A stretch of 64,000 nucleotides of DNA, from contig NZ_JAKEIO010000021.1 of NCBI RefSeq assembly GCF_021474405.1, positions 1 to 64,000 of the forward strand. The letters run 5' to 3'. This document shows, piece by piece, positions 43,119 to 50,111 of this stretch. This DNA is from [Streptosporangium] indianense (GTDB lineage: Bacteria > Actinomycetota > Actinomycetes > Streptomycetales > Streptomycetaceae). The stretch's first letter is position 1; every line of letters begins with the position of its first letter. Made by a program: the position numbers and the translations under genes. The notes below the pieces were generated by a model that searched no databases, was not told the DNA's origin, and saw only the letters and a program-made list of their open reading frames with translations.

Positions 43119-43634
43119 CTACGCGACGCCCCCAGTCCGGAAGGCGTCCAACGACGCACGGTCGATCAGCCACACCGGGCCCGCACGACGCGCAGCCACA
43201 CGGCCCGACCCAGCCAGACGACGGACGTACCGCGTGGAACACCCGAGGAGTTCGGCCGCCTGCTCCGTCGTCACCTCCTGCACACTCGCAGCCCGCTCAA
43301 CTGGAGTTCCGCCGCCGGAACCGCCCTCGTCCGGGCGCCACGCCGCCGCCTCGTGCAAGGCCCGCACGATGCCCCGAACGGCCGGGGACACCTCCCCACC
43401 GTCAGCCCGCACCCGCGCCGTCAGATCCCGCACCAGAGCGCGCACCACCTCCCGAGCCAGCGGCGCCGGGATCGTCACCGAACCGTCCGGCCCCAGCACG
43501 AACGCGGCCTCACCCCGCCCGGCCAGCCCCGACGTGCGCACACCACCCGCTGCCCAGGAAACCCCCGCGTCCCCCGACCCGCGCATGACCAGCCGAACGG
43601 GCTGCTCCGGCTCGGTGCCGTGAACCTCAAGCAT
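43119..43634 (-). CDS. Protein with C-terminal helix-turn-helix, upstream of the tape measure
   Basis: The 171-aa protein has an N-terminal beta-rich part (PEQPVRLVMRGSGDAGVSW, AAFVLGPDGSVTIPAPLARE) and a C-terminal excisionase-type HTH (VTTEQAAELLGCSTRYVRRLAGSGRV, residues 120-150). The ATG at 43634 has GGAG about 5 nt upstream. It lies 11 nt before the tape-measure gene and may control it or act as a DNA-binding partner. Direct repeats of CCCGAGGACCAAC (43674-43686 and 43689-43701) lie upstream and could be its sites. Confidence 0.6.
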   Translation of the reverse strand: MLEVHGTEPEQPVRLVMRGSGDAGVSWAAGGVRTSGLAGRGEAAFVLGPDGSVTIPAPLAREVVRALVRDLTARVRADGGEVSPAVRGIVRALHEAAAWRPDEGGSGGGTPVERAASVQEVTTEQAAELLGCSTRYVRRLAGSGRVAARRAGPVWLIDRASLDAFRTGGVA

Positions 43635-43737
43635 CGGAACTCCAGGGACAGGGAGAGGGGAAGGGACCAACACCCCGAGGACCAACCGCCCGAGGACCAA
43701 CACACGCGCGCGTGCGCGAGGGCTGGCGCGGCGGGTC

Positions 43738-43995
43738 TTATGGCGCGGCGGGTGGTGTGTCGGGGGCGGGCTCGGGCGGCCGGGCCTCGGCGAGTTCGTC
43801 GAGCAGGGCGAGGACCAGGGGGCGCAGCTCGGTGGGGATGCGGTGCTGGTCGAGTAGGCGGCGGGCGCCGGCGTGGGTGCGGGCCTCGTCGAGGAGCAGC
43901 GCGGCGACGCCGGCCGCCTTGCGCTGGGGGGTGCCGACGGGGGCGAGGCTCTGGCGCTGGCGTGCGAGGGCGGCGGCCTCGGCGGTGGTGGTCAC
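43738..43995 (-). CDS. Small hypothetical helical protein
   Basis: The 85-aa protein is helical and Ala/Arg-rich (TTTAEAAALARQRQSLAPVG, then VAALLLDEARTHAGARRLLDQH). The GTG at 43995 overlaps the previous stop as GTGA. No recognised family. Confidence 0.5.
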   Translation of the reverse strand: MTTTAEAAALARQRQSLAPVGTPQRKAAGVAALLLDEARTHAGARRLLDQHRIPTELRPLVLALLDELAEARPPEPAPDTPPAAP

Positions 43996-44210
43996 GGCGC
44001 GGCGGGGCCGTCCTGCTCGGCCTCCTGCTCCTCGCGCTTCCATCTGGCCTCGGCCTGGTTGCGGAGCTTCTGCGCGTGCCGGTGGGCGAGGCCGCGGCGG
44101 CGGGCGGCGGCGAGGTCGTCGCGGCGTTTCTTCGCGGCCTGGACGCGGATCTTGGCGGCGGCGATGCGGGCCTGTATCTGCTGCTCGACGTGGGAGGTGG
44201 ACTCGGTCAT
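43992..44210 (-). CDS. Small basic coiled-coil protein
   Basis: The 72-aa protein is a single charged helix (HVEQQIQARIAAAKIRVQAA, then RRRGLAHRHAQKLRNQAEA). The ATG at 44210 follows AGGAGACCTCG. It is the first gene downstream of the TGAGAC iteron array. It could bind nucleic acid; the role is unknown. Confidence 0.5.
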   Translation of the reverse strand: MTESTSHVEQQIQARIAAAKIRVQAAKKRRDDLAAARRRGLAHRHAQKLRNQAEARWKREEQEAEQDGPAAP

Positions 44211-44256
44211 CGAGGTCTCCTGATCTTGGAGGGTCTTGTTGTTCGTCCCAGTTCCG

Positions 44257-44380
44257 GTCTCACGTCTCACCCCTAAGGGTGGTGAGACGAGACGAGATTG
44301 AGACTCGCTGCTGAGACACCCGTGAGACTGCGAGAAAGCAGCCGGTCAATGGCGTGTGTCGTCGTGAGACACGCTGAGAC
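44257..44380. repeat. TGAGAC iteron array, candidate replication origin
   Basis: TGAGAC occurs at 44283, 44299, 44312, 44323, 44365 and 44375, and its complement GTCTCA at 44257 and 44264. GTCTCACC (44264-44271) and GGTGAGAC (44281-44288) also form an 8-bp dyad. The array fills the 226-bp interval immediately downstream of the helicase-type Rep gene, with no ORF inside. Confidence 0.65.
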
Positions 44381-44437
44381 CCCTTCAGGCGTCTCGCGGG
44401 CTTATGGATCGCACGTGAGAATCCGGCAAAGCAGTCA

Positions 44438-45874
44438 TCAACCTCCATTGCGGGCCGATCCGGGGAGGCTGTAGCGGGCCACCTTCTCCGTGCCAACGTT
44501 GATCAGCTGGCCCCTCTTGGTGAGGGCTGTGAGGGCCCGGTACACGCTCGCCCGGGAGATGCCGGACACCTCCACCAGCTGCGCGGCCGACGCGGTGGTG
44601 TAGGCGAACGCCTCCCGCATGGCGGTGAGGATCTTCTCTTCCGTCTTCGTCGACTCCGCCAGTTCTGCGGCCTGCGAGGAGCCGGTGAGGACGACGCTGT
44701 CGAGCGTCGGCGTCATTTGCAGGCGGATCGGCGGGAAGTCCTCCACGTCCTTCTGCTTGTCGCAGAGGACGTCCACCCAGCGGTCGTTGTCCTTGCCCAC
44801 CTTGATGATGCTGGTGGCTGCGCCCTCGAACGCTGAGGCACCGCGCATGTCCAGGCCGTTCTTGCCGCTGTGGTGGACCATCAGCACGCAGGCGCCCGAG
44901 GCTTGACGGATGCGGTCGGCCGCGTCGACGACCTTGCTCATCTCGCCGTTGCTGTTCTCCTCGGCGCCGACGGTGACGCGGGCCTGCGTGTCGACAACGA
45001 CGAGGACAGGCTGCATTTCGGTGACGAGGGCGACGAGCGCTTGCAGGTCTATGCCGTTCAGCAACTGCACCGCGATGGGCAGGAAGACGACGTCAGCCAT
45101 GCCAAGGTTGGCCGCGTGTTCCCATGCCCGGACCCGACGCCGGATGCCGGAGACGCCCTCGGCGACGAGGTACAGCACCTTGCCGCGGCTCACCGCCCGG
45201 TACTGCCACGGGAGGCCGTTGGCGATGCAGCCAGCCCAGTCGAGGGCAACGAAGGACTTCCCGGACCCTGGCTTGCCGTAGAGCCACGCGAGAGAGTCCA
45301 TGAACAGCACGCCGTCGATGAGCGGCACGGGCTCCGGAATGCTGTCGATGGTCTCGGCGTCGACCAGGGCGGCGCGCAACTGCGTGAGTCGCGCCTGGGT
45401 GGGGTTGCTACTGCTGGTGCCTGAGGCGAGTGCCTCCAGATCAGCCAGGTCTGCCAGAGCGCCTTCCAGATCCTGTTCCCGCTCGACACGGGTCAGTGCG
45501 CCCCGAAGTTGCGCGGCTACGCGCTCGCGCATGTGGAGTTGCTGGAGCTGTTCGGCGTGCCAGCGTGCGTCTCCGACGGCGTGGTGTCCGAGGGTGACGA
45601 AGGCGGGCGGTCCGCCGATCCGCTTCAGGTCCTCGTCGGGCATGGCCAGTTGGAGAGCCGCGTAGTCGGTCGGCTCGCCCGCGGGGATGCGCTGGGCGAG
45701 CATGTCCCAGACGAGACGCGCGGGAGCGTGGCGCAGCATGCCGGGGTCGATGATCTCGGCGAGTCCGGAGAACTGCTGCGGGTTGAGCAGGGCAGTGCCA
45801 ACCACGGCCCGCTCAAGGCCGATGCGCTCGTCGTCCCGCGCGCCCCACTGGGGTGCGCTGTCGTGCTCGGTCAC
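44438..45874 (-). CDS. Replicative helicase-like Rep protein (DnaB_N + RecA-type ATPase + wHTH)
   Basis: The 478-aa protein has a DnaB-type N-terminal helical domain (ERAVVGTALLNPQQFSGLAEIIDPGML). A RecA/RepA-like ATPase follows, with Walker A LYGKPGSGKSFVALDWA (about residue 195), Walker B VLVVVDTQARVT and the sensor VLMVHHSGKNG. A C-terminal winged helix ends it (TASAAQLVEVSGISRASVYRALTALTKRGQLI). It probably opens or unwinds the element origin. The TGAGAC iterons just after its stop are the likely target. The GTG at 45874 overlaps the gene before it by 4 nt. Confidence 0.82.
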   Translation of the reverse strand: MTEHDSAPQWGARDDERIGLERAVVGTALLNPQQFSGLAEIIDPGMLRHAPARLVWDMLAQRIPAGEPTDYAALQLAMPDEDLKRIGGPPAFVTLGHHAVGDARWHAEQLQQLHMRERVAAQLRGALTRVEREQDLEGALADLADLEALASGTSSSNPTQARLTQLRAALVDAETIDSIPEPVPLIDGVLFMDSLAWLYGKPGSGKSFVALDWAGCIANGLPWQYRAVSRGKVLYLVAEGVSGIRRRVRAWEHAANLGMADVVFLPIAVQLLNGIDLQALVALVTEMQPVLVVVDTQARVTVGAEENSNGEMSKVVDAADRIRQASGACVLMVHHSGKNGLDMRGASAFEGAATSIIKVGKDNDRWVDVLCDKQKDVEDFPPIRLQMTPTLDSVVLTGSSQAAELAESTKTEEKILTAMREAFAYTTASAAQLVEVSGISRASVYRALTALTKRGQLINVGTEKVARYSLPGSARNGG

Positions 45875-46074
45875 TCTGCGGTGTCCTTGCGGGTGCTGGC
45901 GAAGCGGCGCCGGATCTCCCACGTCTGCCAACCACAGGCGGACAGGCGGCGGATCTCGGCTCTCACCTCGCGGAGGGTGAGCCCGTACGGGTTGTTCAGG
46001 AGTGCGTCACGCATGCCGGAGGCCCCGGCGCCGCGGTAGGCGCCAGGGCTTCGGCGAGCGGAGCGGGCAGTCAC
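45871..46074 (-). CDS. Small HTH-like hypothetical protein
   Basis: The 67-aa protein has a helix-turn-helix-like stretch (LTLREVRAEIRRLSACGWQTWEIRRRF). The GTG at 46074 overlaps the preceding stop as GTGA. An internal ATG at 46014 is the alternative start. It is coupled on both sides to the Rep operon. Confidence 0.5.
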   Translation of the reverse strand: MTARSARRSPGAYRGAGASGMRDALLNNPYGLTLREVRAEIRRLSACGWQTWEIRRRFASTRKDTAE

Positions 46075-46685
46075 TCGCCGGCCTCGTCGGTGTGCAGGTC
46101 GAGGAGCGACCGGAACGCCCGGATCGTCTGCTCCCGGTTCGCGGACGTGCTCAGCGCCGTCTCCAGTGCCCGGGCAGCGAGCGAGAACGCGGCGGCCGAG
46201 GTCTGCTCCGTCTCGGATTCCGTGAACGGCGTCTTCCCGGGCTCCAGAGCGATCGCGAAGCGACGGCGGGTGGCCAGCAGCCCGATCACCCACGGCACGG
46301 CGTCGCGGACCAGGTCGTCCGTCTGCGCCAGGTCCAGTTCCGGCCACAGGCCGGTGCCCTGGAAGGTGAGCCGGGGGGCGTCGTCGTCCCACGCGGCCAG
46401 CTGCACGGCGGCGATGCCGTCGCGGTCGGGGTCCTGGAGGTACCGGCCGGTGAGGGCGTACTCGCGGCCCGTGTGGCGGTGCTCGCGCGGGTCGGCGTGG
46501 TTCTCCGGGTCGCCGGTGCACCAGCCGACGCCGTCCGGGCAGGGACGGTGCTCGGGGTGCTGGCGGGCGGACTCGGCGGCGAGCTGGTCGTCGCGCTCCC
46601 TGGCGGCCTCGGCGGCCTGGACGACGAACGCGCCGTGGCCGTTGGTGTTGAGGTCGACGGGCGGAATGACGGTGTGGTGTGCCAT
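46071..46685 (-). CDS. DUF6907-like AICE protein
   Basis: The 204-aa protein contains a His/Cys motif (CPDGVGWCTGDPENHADPREHRHTG) and beta strands with Ala/Trp (AAVQLAAWDDDAPRLTFQG). It resembles the shorter protein at 29910. The role is unknown. It precedes the Rep operon and is coupled to it by a 4-nt overlap. Confidence 0.65.
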   Translation of the reverse strand: MAHHTVIPPVDLNTNGHGAFVVQAAEAARERDDQLAAESARQHPEHRPCPDGVGWCTGDPENHADPREHRHTGREYALTGRYLQDPDRDGIAAVQLAAWDDDAPRLTFQGTGLWPELDLAQTDDLVRDAVPWVIGLLATRRRFAIALEPGKTPFTESETEQTSAAAFSLAARALETALSTSANREQTIRAFRSLLDLHTDEAGE

Positions 46686-46708
46686 CCTGAGTACATCCGT
46701 TCTGGTTG

Positions 46709-46745
46709 GAGCCCCGGTCGCTGGCGAGCGAATGAGCCGGGGCTC
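46709..46745. terminator. Hairpin upstream of the Rep operon
   Basis: GAGCCCCGG (46709-46717) pairs with CCGGGGCTC (46737-46745), 19-nt loop. It lies between the HTH gene ending at 46810 and the gene starting at 46685. Confidence 0.45.
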
Positions 46746-46766
46746 TGGCGTTTCTGGGATCGGATA

Positions 46767-46805
46767 GGCCCCCGGCGCGAGGTGTTGGCGCACCTGCTGG
46801 GGGCC
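46767..46805. terminator. Hairpin after the excisionase-like gene
   Basis: GGCCCCC (46767-46773) pairs with GGGGGCC (46799-46805), with an inner AGGTG/CACCT stem. It begins 4 nt after the stop of the gene at 46810 (minus strand). Confidence 0.55.
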
Positions 46806-46809
46806 GCTT

Positions 46810-47025
46810 TCATGCGGCGATCGTCTGTGAGTCGAGCCAGTTCTCGACGTCGTCCCACCGGGCGCGGAGGTGGCGGCCGACCTTGATGAACTTGGGGCCG
46901 GTCCCGCGGGAACTCCACTGGTAGACGGTGGCCACCGGGACGCCGCAGTACTCGGCGATCTCCTGGGGCTTGGCCAGAGGGCGACGAGGTGCGGTCGCCG
47001 TCGCGGGCCGATCGGCACGAGGCAT
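46810..47025 (-). CDS. Excisionase-like helix-turn-helix protein
   Basis: The 71-aa protein has an HTH_17-type domain: LAKPQEIAEYCGVPVATVYQWSSRGTGPKFIKVGRHLRARWDDVENWLDSQ. This is the classic AICE Xis/AlpA type that helps excision. The ATG at 47025 follows GGAGGGCCTTCC. It is divergent from the XRE regulator that is coupled to the integrase, so xis and int expression can be controlled from one interval. Confidence 0.78.
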   Translation of the reverse strand: MPRADRPATATAPRRPLAKPQEIAEYCGVPVATVYQWSSRGTGPKFIKVGRHLRARWDDVENWLDSQTIAA

Positions 47026-47057
47026 GGAAGGCCCTCCGTGTCCTCTCTGAGGATGAC

Positions 47058-47143
47058 TGACATTCCCCACCATGACACCGCTGGAGCGGCCCTGTCAATG
47101 CTTGCCTTACCTTGTCGGGCTGTGTCATCGTCAGGAATGACGA
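47058..47143. promoter_or_regulatory. Operator region between xis-like and XRE genes
   Basis: TGACA occurs at 47058 and 47073 and TGTCA at 47093 and 47123. The inner dyad CCGC-tgga-GCGG lies at 47078-47089, and TCGTCA-ggaa-TGACGA is a perfect dyad at 47128-47143, ending 12 bp before the XRE start. Confidence 0.5.
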
Positions 47144-47155
47144 GAGGGAGTTTCC

Positions 47156-47785
47156 GTGAGACTGGAAGAGGTCATTGGCCTACAGATCGCCGAGAAAAGG
47201 GCGTCCGCCGGCATGTCGCAGGCGGAACTCGGCGAGGCACTGGGGCAGCACCTTGAGCGGGCGTGGAGTCGCCAGGCCGTTCATTCGGCGGAGAAGGGGA
47301 AGCGTGCCTTCACTGCTGCTGAGCTGGTCGCATTCGCCCTGGTGCTTGAAGCGGAAGTGCCAGACCTGATGACGCCACCGCTCAGTCAACGAGACGGGGT
47401 GATCGAACTGCCGAGCAGCGTCGTCCCTGCCAGAAGGCTCGCCGACATCGTTGCGCCCGAGGCCCCCGATGACGTGCTGACGCGTATGAACCTCGATGGC
47501 CTGCACCACCTCGTCCCCATGCTGTCCGGCACCATCCAGACCCTCCAGCTACTCGACATCACGCTGTCCGAACTGATCGAGGATGCGCAGCGCCGTAAGG
47601 CTGGTGAGGACCCAGAAGGGGTGTCTCCGCTGGTGAAGGAGCAGATCGAATCCCGGGCGCGACTGGCTCAGGTCATCGCCGATGCGCTGGGGCAAAAGGA
47701 CGTGGAAGCGAAGCGAGTACTGGAGATCTTGCAGAACGACGAGCGCGCGGAGGCTGTGCGCAGGGAGGCTGAGGGGGATGGCTAG
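47156..47785 (+). CDS. XRE-family transcriptional regulator
   Basis: The 209-aa protein has a lambda-type HTH at residues 5-65 (GLQIAEKRASAGMSQAELGEAL, then WSRQAVHSAEKGKRAFTAAELVAFALVLEAEV). The helical C-terminal part (TIQTLQLLDITLSELIEDAQRRK) is probably for oligomerisation. The GTG has GAGGGAG 6 nt upstream. Its last 8 nt overlap the integrase start, so regulator and integrase are made together. It likely controls the divergent xis-like gene. Confidence 0.82.
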   Translation: MRLEEVIGLQIAEKRASAGMSQAELGEALGQHLERAWSRQAVHSAEKGKRAFTAAELVAFALVLEAEVPDLMTPPLSQRDGVIELPSSVVPARRLADIVAPEAPDDVLTRMNLDGLHHLVPMLSGTIQTLQLLDITLSELIEDAQRRKAGEDPEGVSPLVKEQIESRARLAQVIADALGQKDVEAKRVLEILQNDERAEAVRREAEGDG

Positions 47786-49136
47786 CGTCTACGACAGGTG
47801 GCACCTGTCGCGCCCGAAGGGAAGCGCCGAGCCGTGCACTGAGCACAGCAGCAAGACCCGCATCCTCGTGCCATCTGCTGATCACGGCAAGGGCAAACGC
47901 TGGCAGGTCCGTTGGCGCGATGCGGCTGGCGAGCAGCAAAAGGAGAACTTCGCCAAGCGCAGCCAGGCTGACACCCGCGCGGCCACGATCGAGGCCGACC
48001 TCGCCCGCGGCCTGTACGTCGACCCGGCGGCCGGCAAGGAGAGCTTCCGCGCGGTCGCCGAGCGCTGGCGCACCTCCGCGGTCCACCGCACCGGCACCGC
48101 CTCCCGCGTCGAGCGGGCCCTACGGCTGCACATCTACCCGACGTTCGGGGACCGGCCCATCGTCTCCATCCGCCCGTCGGAGGTGCAGGCGTGGGTCAAG
48201 GACCGGTCGCAGGTCCTCGCCCCGTCCACGCTGCGGATCACGTTCGCCTACCTCGTCACCGTGATGCACACGGCCGTCCGGGACCGCACGATCGCGGTGA
48301 ACCCGTGCGCCGGCATCAAGCTTCCCGAGGTGCGCCGCCCGGAGATCGTGCCCCTACACAAGGACGCGGTCCACGCCCTGATCGAGGCGGCCCCGTCCCG
48401 GTACCGCGCGATGATCCTGCTGGCCGTGGCGTCGGGGCTGCGGCAGGGAGAGGTGTTCGGCCTGGAGGTCGACTGCATCGACTTCCTGCGCCGCGAGGTG
48501 ACGGTGCGCCAACAACTCATCGTGCCGGACAAGGACACGGACGCGGCCGAGGACGAGACGCCAGAGCCGTACCTGGGCGAGCCCAAGACCCACGAGAGCT
48601 ACCGCACCGTGCCGCTGGCCGGCCTCGCGGTCGACGCCCTGGCCGCGCACCTCCAGCAGTACCCGGCGACTGCGGTGGACATCGAGGACCGGACGGACCC
48701 GCGCAAGCCGCGCCGCCGTAAGGCTCACCTGCTGTTCACGACCGACCGCGGCGACGTCATCAAGCGCGCCAGCTGGTCCCACGTCTGGACGCGCATGGAG
48801 GAGCGGGCGAACGAGGCCCTCGGCAAGCAGTACGCCGAGGCGTACGCGTCATGGGTGCAGCGCGGCCGGCCGGAAGGGCAGGAGCCCGCGCCTGTGCGCG
48901 TGCCGGACGGGGCGAGCATGCACGACCTGCGCCACTTCTACGCCTCAGCGCTGATCAAGAACCGCGAGAGCGTGAAGACGGTTCAGCGGCGGCTGGGCCA
49001 CTCGAAGCCGTCGATCACGCTCGACATCTACACCCATCTGTGGCCCGACGACGAGGACACGACACGGGCAGCCGTAGAGGCCGTCCTCGGCGATGTGCCC
49101 GCGTTGTGCCCTCGCGTCGAGATCATTTCCGGATAG
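47778..49136 (+). CDS. int: Tyrosine-type site-specific integrase of element 1
   Basis: The 452-aa phage-type integrase has an N-terminal arm-binding part (KGKRWQVRWRDAAGEQQKENFAKRS) and a SAM-like core-binding domain. The catalytic domain has Arg in ASGLRQGEVFGLE, HxLRH in MHDLRHFYASALI, His in LGHSKPSIT and the nucleophile Tyr in LDIYTHLW. It catalyses integration at the yajQ 3' end; its stop lies 21 bp from attR. The ATG at 47778 follows a GAGGGGG ribosome site. Confidence 0.92.
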   Translation: MASVYDRWHLSRPKGSAEPCTEHSSKTRILVPSADHGKGKRWQVRWRDAAGEQQKENFAKRSQADTRAATIEADLARGLYVDPAAGKESFRAVAERWRTSAVHRTGTASRVERALRLHIYPTFGDRPIVSIRPSEVQAWVKDRSQVLAPSTLRITFAYLVTVMHTAVRDRTIAVNPCAGIKLPEVRRPEIVPLHKDAVHALIEAAPSRYRAMILLAVASGLRQGEVFGLEVDCIDFLRREVTVRQQLIVPDKDTDAAEDETPEPYLGEPKTHESYRTVPLAGLAVDALAAHLQQYPATAVDIEDRTDPRKPRRRKAHLLFTTDRGDVIKRASWSHVWTRMEERANEALGKQYAEAYASWVQRGRPEGQEPAPVRVPDGASMHDLRHFYASALIKNRESVKTVQRRLGHSKPSITLDIYTHLWPDDEDTTRAAVEAVLGDVPALCPRVEIISG

Positions 49137-49155
49137 TGCAGGTCAGCGACTCAGG

Positions 49156-49644
49156 TCACCGGTAGTTCACGAACTGCATCGCGAAGTCGAAGTCCTTGCC
49201 CTTCAGCAGGGTGATGACGGCCTGCAGATCGTCACGGCTCTTGGAGCTGACCCGCAGCTCCTCGCCCTGCACCTGCGCCTTCACGCCCTTGGGGCCCTCG
49301 TCACGGATGGTCTTCGCCACCTTCTTCGCGTTCTCCTGGGAGATGCCCTCCTTGATCGACGAGAAGATCTTGTACTCCTTGCCGGAGAGCTGGGGCTCGC
49401 CCGCGTCCAGGGCCTTCAGCGAGATGCCCCGCTTGATCAGCTTGGACTGGAAGACGTCGAGGATGGCCTTCACCCGGTCCTCGGAGTTCGCCTCCATGAG
49501 GATCTGCTCACCGGACCACGAGATCGAGGCACCCACGCCCTTGAAGTCGTAGCGCTGTGAGATCTCCTTGGCGGCCTGGTTGAGTGCGTTGTCGACCTCC
49601 TGCCGCTCGACCTTCGAGACGATGTCGAAACTGGAGTCGGCCAT
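49156..49644 (-). CDS. yajQ: YajQ/UPF0234 nucleotide-binding protein, 3' end rebuilt by element 1
   Basis: The 162-aa protein matches the YajQ family through its full length ([38 protein letters not shown] region, ending [13 protein letters not shown]). YajQ proteins bind cyclic di-GMP or nucleotides; some act as transcription partners. The gene is intact, but its last codons coincide with the att core. The present TGA stop comes from the element, whereas the displaced original end at 28407 reads TAG. Confidence 0.93.
   Translation of the reverse strand: MADSSFDIVSKVERQEVDNALNQAAKEISQRYDFKGVGASISWSGEQILMEANSEDRVKAILDVFQSKLIKRGISLKALDAGEPQLSGKEYKIFSSIKEGISQENAKKVAKTIRDEGPKGVKAQVQGEELRVSSKSRDDLQAVITLLKGKDFDFAMQFVNYR
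49158..49177. other. attR of element 1 inside the yajQ 3' end
   Basis: The core ACCGGTAGTTCACG is followed by AACTGC, encoding the last residues of YajQ on the minus strand. It matches the left copy at 28407 in 19 of 20 positions, with one T/A difference after the 14-bp identical core. Confidence 0.75.
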
Positions 49645-49864
49645 GTCCTGTGGCTCCTTGTATCAGGGTGCGTATCGTGCGTACCGGCGTATGCGGGCGG
49701 CCGCAGGGCCCGTTCGGGTCATGGGCCGCATCCGGACCAGCCTAGCCACCCGCGGCCGACGGAGCGCCGATCAATCGGGTGGCGAAGCACCCCTCGGCAT
49801 CAGGTATTGTTTACGTCGTTGCCACGGAGCACCGCCGAAGAGCGGTTCGAAGGGCAGCAACCCC

Positions 49865-49946
49865 GGCGGTGTGCCCGAGCGGCCAAAGGGAGCAGACTGT
49901 AAATCTGCCGGCTCAGCCTTCCCAGGTTCGAATCCTGGCGCCGCCA
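49865..49946 (+). tRNA. tRNA-Tyr (GTA)
   Basis: All arms fold. The acceptor is GGCGGTG with CGCCGCC, the anticodon stem GCAGA/TCTGC holds loop CTGTAAA with anticodon GTA at 49899-49901, a long class-II variable arm is present, and the T arm is CCAGG-TTCGAAT-CCTGG. CCA is partly encoded. This tRNA is the known integration site of SLP1-type AICEs, and element 2 begins at its 3' end. Confidence 0.95.
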
Positions 49947-49951
49947 CAAGA

Positions 49952-50000
49952 CCGAAAGGGTCTGTGACCAGCAGCAATGCTGATCGCAGACCCTTTTCGG
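49952..50000. terminator. Long hairpin after tRNA-Tyr / integrase
   Basis: CCGAAAGGGTCTG (49952-49964) pairs with CAGACCCTTTTCGG (49987-50000) with one bulge, and CAGCA/TGCTG forms an inner stem. It can end both tRNA-Tyr and the convergent integrase transcript, or form part of the att arm region. Confidence 0.6.
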
Positions 50001-50111
50001 CGTTCACGGACGCGACCTGGTTGCTATGCGTGCTTTTCCCCAGTGTGTCTCACTCTGATTCGGGTGCTGACCAGCCCGTGTGGGGCAGGCGTGGGGCAGC
50101 TTCCGGCCCTC

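Larger units (their letters stand above)
28407..49177. mobile_element. Integrated element 1 (AICE-like, in the 3' end of yajQ)
   Basis: About 20.8 kb is bounded by an identical 14-bp core (ACCGGTAGTTCACG at 28407-28420 and 49158-49171; 19 of 20 bases match in the longer frame). The interior has tyrosine integrase, excisionase-like proteins, a helicase-type Rep with iterons, an FtsK/Tra translocase with a nearby repeat cluster, AICE-type small proteins and a tape-measure gene, but no capsid, portal or terminase. The integrase ends 21 bp from the right att site. The best description is an integrative conjugative element with one phage-derived module. Confidence 0.8.

Noticed and set aside
47682..47777. 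Longer integrase start at 47682
   Set aside because: The extension lies inside the XRE gene in another frame, whereas the ATG at 47778 has a GAGGGGG ribosome site and starts the conserved sequence.
28407..49177. Element 1 as a prophage
   Set aside because: A tape-measure-like gene is present, but terminase, portal, capsid, other tail genes and lysis genes are absent, while a conjugative FtsK and AICE marker proteins are there.
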